NCBI RefSeq assembly: GCF_026965535.1
Contig: NZ_CP114039.1
Location: 8,353,461-8,417,460 of the forward strand
Reading direction: 5' to 3'
DNA: 64,000 nt
Source: Corallococcus sp. NCRR
GTDB lineage: Bacteria > Myxococcota > Myxococcia > Myxococcales > Myxococcaceae
This document shows positions 52,408 through 58,994 of this stretch, piece by piece (position 1 is the first letter of the stretch; each line of letters begins with the position of its first letter). The notes below the pieces were generated by a model. It was not told the DNA's origin. It ran no database searches and saw only the letters and a program-made list of their open reading frames with translations. The position numbers were made by a program, and so were the translations under genes.

Positions 52408-53631
52408 ATGCTCGCCGTCGTCTACAAAGAGAACAGCCAGGTGAAGGTGGAGGAGGTCGAGGATCCGAAGCTGGAATCTCCCACCGACTGCGTCATCCGC
52501 GTCACCTCCGCCGGCATCTGTGGAAGTGACCTGCACATGTACGAGGGCCGCACCACGTCCAAGGCCGGACAGGTGTTCGGCCACGAGAACATGGGCGTCG
52601 TGGAGCAGGTGGGCCCCGGCGTCAGGAGCATCCAGAAGGGCGACCGCGTGGTGCTGCCCTTCAACATCGCCTGCGGCACCTGCTTCGATTGCGTGCGTGG
52701 CCGCACCGAGGCCTGCCTCGTCGCCAATCCGGAGGCGCCCCACGCGGGCTACGGCTACGCGGGCATGGGTCCGTACCGCGGAGGACAGGCGGAGCTGCTC
52801 CGGGTGCCCTGGGCGGACTTCAACTGCCTGAAGCTCCCTGGGCAGCCGGGCGACGACCTGGAGGACGACTTCCTGCTCCTGTCGGACGTGTTCCCGACCG
52901 CGTACCACGGCACCGAGCTTGCGAACGTGCGGCCGGGCGCCACCGTGGCCGTCTTCGGCGCGGGGCCGGTGGGCCTGCTCGCGGGCTACTGCGCGCTCTT
53001 GCGCGGCGCCTCGGAGGTCTACGTGGTGGACAGCGTCCCGGAGCGCCTGGCCAAGGTGAAGGAGATGGGCGCCATCCCCATCGACTTCACGAAGGGCGAC
53101 CCGGTGAAGCAGATCCTGGACCTGCGCCGCGGCAACCCGCTCATCATGGGCGCGCTGCGCCCCGGTGAGGAGAAGGCCCTGGGCGTGATGTGCGGCATCG
53201 ACGCCGTGGGCTACCAGTCGCGCGACATCAAGGGCGCGGACTCGCACGGCGGCAAGGAGAAGCCCACCCAGGTGCTGGAGCAGCTGGTGGAGCTGGTGAA
53301 CCCCACGGGCTCCATTGGCGTCATCGGCGTCTACATCGCCCCGGACCCCGGCGCGCCGGACGAGAACGCGAAGCAGGGCATCTACCCGCTGCCGTGGGCC
53401 AAGGTGTTCGACAAGGGCATCACCGTGGGCACCGGCCAGACGCCGGTGAAGCGCTACAACCACTTCCTGCGCGACCTCATCATCGCGGGCCGCGCCCGGC
53501 CGAGCATGATCGTCAGCCACCGCCTGCCGCTCCAGGACGCCCCGGACGCGTACAAGAAGTTCGACGCCCGCCGGGACGGCTACACCAAGGTCATCCTCAA
53601 GCCCCAGCTGAGCCCCAAGGCTCGCGCTTGA
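52408..53631 (+). CDS. zinc-dependent alcohol dehydrogenase, glutathione-independent formaldehyde dehydrogenase type
   Basis: This is a protein of 407 residues of the MDR superfamily. The catalytic zinc region is SAGICGSDLHMYEGR and FGHENMG. The structural zinc site has the four Cys of CGTCFDCVRGRTEAC. The nucleotide-binding motif is VAVFGAGPVGLLAGY, followed by VVDSVPERL. Its length, the insertion after the structural lobe (PHAGYGYAGMGPYRGGQAE) and the C-terminal GQTPVKRYNHFLRDLI match the PFDH group, which oxidises formaldehyde or other aldehydes and alcohols with NAD. GGAGGAG lies just before ATG 52408. The true substrate is not certain from sequence. Confidence 0.92.
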   Translation: MLAVVYKENSQVKVEEVEDPKLESPTDCVIRVTSAGICGSDLHMYEGRTTSKAGQVFGHENMGVVEQVGPGVRSIQKGDRVVLPFNIACGTCFDCVRGRTEACLVANPEAPHAGYGYAGMGPYRGGQAELLRVPWADFNCLKLPGQPGDDLEDDFLLLSDVFPTAYHGTELANVRPGATVAVFGAGPVGLLAGYCALLRGASEVYVVDSVPERLAKVKEMGAIPIDFTKGDPVKQILDLRRGNPLIMGALRPGEEKALGVMCGIDAVGYQSRDIKGADSHGGKEKPTQVLEQLVELVNPTGSIGVIGVYIAPDPGAPDENAKQGIYPLPWAKVFDKGITVGTGQTPVKRYNHFLRDLIIAGRARPSMIVSHRLPLQDAPDAYKKFDARRDGYTKVILKPQLSPKARA

Positions 53632-53649
53632 GGGGCCTTGTCCCCAGGT

Positions 53650-53697
53650 CCAGGCCCCAGGGCGCGTACGCCCCGGGGCCTGGGCGGTATATGTTTT
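53650..53697 (+). terminator. rho-independent terminator of the dehydrogenase gene
   Basis: A 9-bp outer stem (CCAGGCCCC / GGGGCCTGG) encloses a 5-bp inner stem (GGGCG / CGCCC), followed by GCGGTATATGTTTT. It runs up against the start of the next gene. Confidence 0.7.
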
Positions 53698-54082
53698 GAC
53701 GGTGGTTGCCCTGGACACACCCTCGACCGTGCTGGTGGTCGAAAGCTACGACGACCTGCGCGAGGCGCTGGTGGCCCTCCTCGTGCTGGAGGGCTACACG
53801 GTGCTGTCCGTGCCCACGTCCACGCAGGCGCTGGACGTGCTGTCCCGGATCCCGGACATGCCCTCGCTGGTGTTGCTCAGCCTGATGCTGCGCAACCCGG
53901 AGGACCGGCGCTTCCTCACCCGGCTGCGCAACCTGGGCCTCACGTCGCGGCTGCCGGTGCTGGCGCTCACCGCGGACCCGGACCTCCAGGGGGCCCCGCC
54001 CGGGACGGTGGGCCTGTTGGGCAAGCCGGTGCGCACGGAGGTGCTCCTGGCCGCCGTGGACCGCTACCGGTCCCGGCGCTGA
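53696..54082 (+). CDS. pseudo-receiver protein lacking the phospho-acceptor Asp
   Basis: This is a protein of 128 residues with the length and secondary structure of a CheY-like receiver: VLVVESYDDLREALVALLVL, then SLVLLSLMLRNPEDRRFLT, then LPVLALTADPDL and GLLGKPVRTEVLL. The phospho-acceptor position is Ser62 (LLSLML where LLDLML is expected). The first acidic pair is E-S in place of D-D, while the Lys is kept. It is therefore unlikely to be phosphorylated normally and may act as a constitutive or signal-independent binding module. The start is TTG 53696 or GTG 53702, neither with a clear ribosome site. No kinase gene is adjacent. Confidence 0.8.
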   Translation: MTVVALDTPSTVLVVESYDDLREALVALLVLEGYTVLSVPTSTQALDVLSRIPDMPSLVLLSLMLRNPEDRRFLTRLRNLGLTSRLPVLALTADPDLQGAPPGTVGLLGKPVRTEVLLAAVDRYRSRR

Positions 54083-54194
54083 AGGCCGGCGTTGGGCGCC
54101 AATGTAGGCATGGAAAACCCGGCAACTCCCGGTGACAAGGGTCGATAATCCATCAACGTCCACCGTCTCGGTGGTTCGAGGGGGAAGACCCGAC

Positions 54195-55220
54195 ATGTCC
54201 AGAATCGGTGAGTCGATTGGCGGCGCCATCGCGGCGCGAGTGCAGCAGGCGCTGACCCCGCAGGTCCGCCCCACCCCGCAGCCCCCGGCCGCGCCCGTGG
54301 CCCGGCGCCCCGCCGACACCTTCGAGTCCGCGCCCGCCGCCCGCCGGGGAGGCCCCGCCCTGGGGACGCCCGCGCCCGCGGCCACGCCCACCCCGGTGGG
54401 CACGTCTGGAACGGCGGTGCAGACGAACGGCGCCACGGTGGCGGACTACCAGGTGGGTCCTCCCCGCCGTCCGGACATCCACCACGACAACGGCTTCCTG
54501 CAGAACCCCAACGACCCCAACGACCCCACGCCCCTGCCCACGGAGAGCCCGGGGCTGAGCGACTACGCGGCGCGGGCCGAGTGGGAGTTGAAGCTCAACG
54601 CCGCGCGCGCCATCCAGGGCATCCCGGGCGTGCCGCACAACGACATCCCGGACGGCCTGGACACGTACGACCACTTCCTGCACGGCAACGGGGCGGACCG
54701 GCACTTCGACTACGAGCGCTTCGTCAGCACGGACCCCGCCGGCCAGGCGGTGCTCACCAACTCCACGCGTGACACGCAGCAGGCGGCGGAGGCGACCTAC
54801 AACCAGATGATCGCCCAGGACCCGTCGCTTGCGGGCAAGCCGGTGACGTTCCAGATCACCGGCTCGCAGATTGGCGTCGGCTCCAGCGAGCAGTTCCCCT
54901 ACCCGGAGACGGAGAACTGGCAGAAGGCGATTGGCGGCCACTCCGTCTGGAACAGCGCGACCGTGACGGTCTACCCGCCGGAGACGCCGGGCGGGAAGCC
55001 CCGCTTCGAGATGGACATGACGCTCCACGCGGAGGACCGCTACAACTTCAACCCGGGCCAGGCGGACATCAACACCGGCACGCCGGACGCGGCCAACGGC
55101 CGGCTGGAGCAGACGGGCCTGGGGCACCAGTACACCAACTACGGCACGCTCCAGCGGCACGTGACGTGGGACCAGGGGAGCCCCGAGAATGCGACGTCGC
55201 GTCCCATCGGTGGCCGTTAG
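54195..55220 (+). CDS. hypothetical protein with Pro-rich N-terminus and compact C-terminal domain
   Basis: This is a protein of 341 residues from ATG 54195 (MSRIGESIGGAIAARVQQAL), with AGGGGGAAG nine bases upstream. The frame opens at 54132, but the earlier part is unlikely to be coding. Residues 20-90 are rich in Pro, Ala and Thr, with no signal peptide. The rest is a compact polar domain rich in Asp, Asn and Tyr (HHDNGFLQNPNDPNDP, HFLHGNGADRHFDYERF, MTLHAEDRYNFNPGQADI, LEQTGLGHQYTNYG). The conserved-looking His/Asp/Tyr positions suggest an enzyme. The next gene, a small lipoprotein, overlaps its end by 32 bp. This layout resembles effector/immunity pairs, but I cannot name the family. Confidence 0.72.
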   Translation: MSRIGESIGGAIAARVQQALTPQVRPTPQPPAAPVARRPADTFESAPAARRGGPALGTPAPAATPTPVGTSGTAVQTNGATVADYQVGPPRRPDIHHDNGFLQNPNDPNDPTPLPTESPGLSDYAARAEWELKLNAARAIQGIPGVPHNDIPDGLDTYDHFLHGNGADRHFDYERFVSTDPAGQAVLTNSTRDTQQAAEATYNQMIAQDPSLAGKPVTFQITGSQIGVGSSEQFPYPETENWQKAIGGHSVWNSATVTVYPPETPGGKPRFEMDMTLHAEDRYNFNPGQADINTGTPDAANGRLEQTGLGHQYTNYGTLQRHVTWDQGSPENATSRPIGGR

Positions 55221-55689
55221 GCGCACGCTGGCTACCACCCTGCTCGCGGGGTGTGTTTCGCTGGCCTGCGACAAGCTCTCAGGGGGGAATGCATCCATGA
55301 CGACACAGACGGCCGCGCCCGCGGCGAAGACGGGGACGGACCTGGAGACGCTGGAGAAGACCGTGACGCTGCCGCGCCGCCCCCAGGCGGTGCAGTGGCG
55401 CCAGTCTCCGCGCGGCGTCCCGGGCGGCCTGGGCCCCACGGACACGCAGTTCCTCGCGGTGCTGGAGTACCCGGCGGCGGAAGGTCAGGCGCTCCAGGCC
55501 GCGCTGAAGCCCACGCGGCTGACGGTGAAGCTGGACGACGGCGGGTGGCTCCCAGAGGCCACGAAGGAGGCCCTGAAGGGCGCCACCGCCTACGACGCGG
55601 CCCCCTTCTTCAAGGGCTCGCTGCGCCAGGGCACCGTGTTCCAGCTGCCCCAGTCGAGCACCTTCGTGCTGGTGCTCTTCAGCACATAG
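55189..55689 (+). CDS. hypothetical lipoprotein overlapping the preceding gene
   Basis: This is a protein of 166 residues with a basic N-terminus and lipoprotein signal (RTLATTLLAGCVSLAC, lipobox at the second Cys). The mature part shows no known motif; its middle is strand-rich (TQFLAVLEYPAAEG, RLTVKLDDGGWLPEATKEAL, GTVFQLPQSSTFVLVLFS). The ATG at 55189 lies 32 bp inside the previous gene in another frame, so the two must be expressed together. It may be a periplasmic partner or immunity protein for the upstream product (inference). Confidence 0.75.
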   Translation: MRRRVPSVAVRRTLATTLLAGCVSLACDKLSGGNASMTTQTAAPAAKTGTDLETLEKTVTLPRRPQAVQWRQSPRGVPGGLGPTDTQFLAVLEYPAAEGQALQAALKPTRLTVKLDDGGWLPEATKEALKGATAYDAAPFFKGSLRQGTVFQLPQSSTFVLVLFST

Positions 55690-55711
55690 AAGCGCACGCA
55701 GAGCACAGGTG

Positions 55712-55743
55712 GGGCCCGGCCGCGGATGCTCGCGCCCGGGCCC
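55712..55743. terminator. terminator hairpin between convergent genes
   Basis: The stem GGGCCCGG / CCGGGCCC is extended inward by CGCG / CGCG. It lies between the lipoprotein stop and the carboxylesterase stop and is followed by TTCGCTCTT on the plus strand. Confidence 0.65.
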
Positions 55744-55759
55744 TTCGCTCTTCCAGAGG

Positions 55760-57319
55760 CTACGGCGCGCCTTCAGGCCGGCCCGTCTTCTGGGGCGTGG
55801 CCCCCGTGTGGCGGACGTTGCGCTGCGCGCCGGGCTTCCCGCTCGCGCGGCCGTCCGGGTTGTTGATGATGGCGCTGGCGATCAGGAAGGCATTGAGGCG
55901 CAGCTGCATGAAGTTGTGCTCCACCTTTGGCGGCTGCTGCATGCGCAGGGTGCGGTCCTCGCCCTGCTGGTGCTTCGGCCACTCCGTCGCGGACGCGGGC
56001 GCGCCGGAGCGGGCGAACTGGAGCAGCCAGCCGCTCACCTGGCGTGCGTAGGCGCGGTCCTCGTCGGTGAGCACGTCCTGGTGGGGCGGGCAGCGGGCCA
56101 CCGTGTCCAGGAAGTACGGGATGTCCGCGCCGTGGGGGACGCCGTCGGGGTACTCCGGGCGCAGCTCGGCGGTGGTGTACTCGAAGTAGAAGCGCCACGC
56201 GTCGGAGACCTTGTGGTGCAGGTCCGCGACCTGCCGGGGGATGAGCGTGAAGACGATGTCGCGGCACGCCTGCCGCGCCAGCTCCTCGTCCGGTGACACG
56301 CCCGGGTAGAGCAGGCCGATGGGCACGTTGTTGTCCCGCAGCGCCTGGAGGATCTCCATGGGGTCGCGGCCCATGGCGGTCATCACGCTCACGTCGTCGC
56401 TGGTGCTGCCCAGGATGAGCGGCACGCGCGCCTGCTGCTGCGCCTTGAAGGTGGACAGGATGGACTGGGGCAGCACCGTGTCGCCGCACACGGCCACGGG
56501 CGCCAGCGAGTGCTCCGGCGCCTGCTGCCAGAAGGACTCCGCGGGCAGCTCGCGCATGCGCTCCGGCGTCGCGTCCGTCACCCCCATGTCGCGGATCAGC
56601 GCCTCGCCCTTGAGGCACGCCTTCTCCAGCGGCATCTCGTCCAGGCCGTACACGCTCATCGCCACGCCCCGGTGGAACAGGGGCTTGGCGGACTCCATGC
56701 AGAAGAGGGACAGCACGCTCTTGGCGCCCGCGGACTGGCCGATGAGGGTGACGTTGCCCGCGTCCCCGCCGAACTTCGCGATGTTGCGGTTCACCCACTG
56801 GAGCGCGGCGAGCTGATCCATCAGGCCGAAGTTGGCCGCGCCGCCCCCCGGCTCCTTCAGGAGCGCCGGGTGGGCCAGGAAGCCCAGGTGCCCCAGGCGG
56901 TAGTTGAGCGTGACGAAGACAGCGTCCCGGGACGCCAGGGGCACGCCGTCGTACGGGGGCAGGCCGCTCGCGCCAATCACATACGCGCCGCCGTGGATCC
57001 ACACGATGACGGGCAGCTTCGCCTGGGGGTCTACGCGAGGCGTCCAGACGTTGAGGTAGAGACAATCCTCGTCCATCGGGAACGGGTCACCGCCGCCGCC
57101 CGCGATGCAGCCCTCACGCGACTGGAGCGAGGACTTGCCGAACGTTGACGCCTGCCGGATGTGCTTCCAGGGAACGACCGGAGCGGGAGGCCGCCACCGC
57201 AGCGCGCCCACGGGAGGCTGGGCGTAGGGAATGCCCTTGAAGGCATACACCCCTTCCTCGACGAGGCCTTGGAGCTGTCCTTCGACGGTGCTGACGACAG
57301 GAGCCGACTGCTGGACCAT
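55760..57319 (-). CDS. type B carboxylesterase/lipase family protein
   Basis: This is an esterase of 519 residues in the acetylcholinesterase-like fold. The N-terminal motifs are YAFKGIPYAQPPVGALRW and EDCLYLNVWTP. The oxyanion segment is VWIHGGAYVIGAS. The nucleophile elbow is LIGQSAGAKSV, with Gln where most members have Glu. The acidic triad residue is probably in GSTSDDVSV, and the His lies in GVPHGADIPYF. No signal peptide is visible, so it is likely cytoplasmic. It hydrolyses carboxylic esters of unknown identity. The ATG at 57319 has a modest GGGG ten bases upstream. It lies about 136 bp downstream of the acvB/virJ-like gene on the same strand. Confidence 0.9.
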   Translation of the reverse strand: MVQQSAPVVSTVEGQLQGLVEEGVYAFKGIPYAQPPVGALRWRPPAPVVPWKHIRQASTFGKSSLQSREGCIAGGGGDPFPMDEDCLYLNVWTPRVDPQAKLPVIVWIHGGAYVIGASGLPPYDGVPLASRDAVFVTLNYRLGHLGFLAHPALLKEPGGGAANFGLMDQLAALQWVNRNIAKFGGDAGNVTLIGQSAGAKSVLSLFCMESAKPLFHRGVAMSVYGLDEMPLEKACLKGEALIRDMGVTDATPERMRELPAESFWQQAPEHSLAPVAVCGDTVLPQSILSTFKAQQQARVPLILGSTSDDVSVMTAMGRDPMEILQALRDNNVPIGLLYPGVSPDEELARQACRDIVFTLIPRQVADLHHKVSDAWRFYFEYTTAELRPEYPDGVPHGADIPYFLDTVARCPPHQDVLTDEDRAYARQVSGWLLQFARSGAPASATEWPKHQQGEDRTLRMQQPPKVEHNFMQLRLNAFLIASAIINNPDGRASGKPGAQRNVRHTGATPQKTGRPEGAP

Positions 57320-57455
57320 GTTTGGAACCCCCCACGAGACCCGGCGCCAGGGCCGGGCCGGTGCGAAGTAGAGGTTTCATCCATGCAAGTCAATGCATGG
57401 ACCCTCAAAGGCAATCACCCGTCCGCCAGCCGACGCGGACCCCGACCGCGGAGCA

Positions 57456-58994
57456 TCAGGGCAATGCCATACCGAGTTCCCGCAGGACGACCCGAACGAT
57501 GGCGTCGTAGTCCCCGTCGAAGTGGTGTCCACCCTTGAGCAGCACGGCGCGAGCGCCGGGCACGCCGGACAGCGTGGGGCAGAGGCTGTCGGACAGCTCC
57601 TCGTCACCGTAGACGCAGAGCACGGGCGTCCCCTTCAGCGCCTGCACGTCCGGGAGCACCGCCGCCGTGGGCCGGCCCCTGCCACCGAAGAGGTCCGTGA
57701 CGTGCACCTCGAACTCCGCCTCCTTGCCGGGCGCGAGCAGCACGGCCAGCCGCACGCGCCCGCGCAGGTCCTCCGGCAGGCGCGCGGCGATGGCCGGCAC
57801 CACGTCCGCGCCGCGCGAATAGCCCAGCAACACCACGCGCTGCTTGCCCCACGCGGCCAGGTAGTGGCGCAGCGCGCGGGCCACGTCCGCGGACGTCTCC
57901 TCCGGCGTGCGGCGCTTCCAGAAGTAGCGCAGCGAGTTGAAGCCCACGACGGGGAGGCCCTGCGCGGCGAGCGACTCGGAGACCTTCTGGTCCAGGCTGG
58001 CCCAGCCGCCATCGCCGGTGACGAAGAGCGCCAGCGTGTCGCCCGGGGGCTGCGACGTCGCGGGGACCTCCACCAGCGGCAGGCCCTCCACCGACGCGTC
58101 CCCCAAGAGCGCCCGGGTGCCTGCGTCTGGAGGCGACGCGGACGTGGAGACCGGCGGCAGCACCTCCGAGGAGAGCGGCGCGGCGGCGGCATCATGCGCG
58201 GCCAGCAGCGCCCCCCGCCACGTGTCCACGGGCATGCGGGCCAACCCCGGCCCCGGCACCGTCAGCACGCGGGCCGTCGTCAGGGAGCGGGTGAAGTCGC
58301 GCGCCGCCTTCACCGGATGAACCGGATCCTGCTCCGCGCCAAGCAGCACCCACGGCTGACTCAGCTCCCGCGGCGGCTCCAGCCGCTCCTGTCTGCCCTT
58401 GTCCGCGCGTGAGCGCACGAGCCCCGCGCCCGGGCAGAAGGCCGCGGACATCGTCACCTCCGGCGAGAAGTCCACGCTCACCGCGCCCCGGAACGTGCCC
58501 GGCGGCGCCTGGGCCAGCGCCGCGTAGGCCAGCGCCGCGCCGGTGCCGTCCCCCACGAGGACGGGGTGCAGGTACTCGGGCAGCTCCGCGTGCCGCTGGT
58601 AGCCCTGACTCAGGACCTCCAGGTCCCCCGCCGGGTACGCGCACCGGGTGCCCTTCTCCAGGGCGCGCAGGTAGGCCCCGGCGTCCACCCCGAGCACCAA
58701 CGCGCCGTGCGAGGCCAGCGCCATGGACAGCTCCAGCGCCCGGCCCCTGTCAGCGGGCCCCTCCGCGAGCAGGAGCACCACCGTCCCGGGCCTTGCCGGG
58801 GGCGTCACCACCGTGACGTGGCCGAAGCGGCCTCCCAGCCGCAGCGTCTCCACGCGCGGCGCGACCGCGGGCGGGGGCACGGGGACCGCCACGGGGGCTG
58901 GAGCGACGGAGGGCGCCGCGCACATGCGCGCCCCGGAGATGAGCGCCAGCACCAGCACGGCCCCCAGCAGGCCCCCCTTCGCGCGCCGCCTCAT
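57456..58994 (-). CDS. AcvB/VirJ-family alpha/beta hydrolase-like protein
   Basis: This is a protein of 512 residues with an N-terminal hydrophobic signal (GGLLGAVLVLALISGARMCA), so it is probably periplasmic. It holds two hydrolase-like halves. The second shows TLALFVTGDGGWASLDQKVS, VVGFNSLRYFWKRRTPEETS, VLLGYSRGADVVPAI (G-x-S-x-G) and LLKGGHHFDGDY, a signature of the VirJ/AcvB family. In Agrobacterium, AcvB hydrolyses lysyl-phosphatidylglycerol, made by the neighbouring MprF-type synthase (established knowledge). Here the ATG at 58994 overlaps the mprF stop in ATGA, so the same pairing is expected. An earlier frame to 60566 is the shadow of mprF. Confidence 0.88.
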   Translation of the reverse strand: MRRRAKGGLLGAVLVLALISGARMCAAPSVAPAPVAVPVPPPAVAPRVETLRLGGRFGHVTVVTPPARPGTVVLLLAEGPADRGRALELSMALASHGALVLGVDAGAYLRALEKGTRCAYPAGDLEVLSQGYQRHAELPEYLHPVLVGDGTGAALAYAALAQAPPGTFRGAVSVDFSPEVTMSAAFCPGAGLVRSRADKGRQERLEPPRELSQPWVLLGAEQDPVHPVKAARDFTRSLTTARVLTVPGPGLARMPVDTWRGALLAAHDAAAAPLSSEVLPPVSTSASPPDAGTRALLGDASVEGLPLVEVPATSQPPGDTLALFVTGDGGWASLDQKVSESLAAQGLPVVGFNSLRYFWKRRTPEETSADVARALRHYLAAWGKQRVVLLGYSRGADVVPAIAARLPEDLRGRVRLAVLLAPGKEAEFEVHVTDLFGGRGRPTAAVLPDVQALKGTPVLCVYGDEELSDSLCPTLSGVPGARAVLLKGGHHFDGDYDAIVRVVLRELGMALP

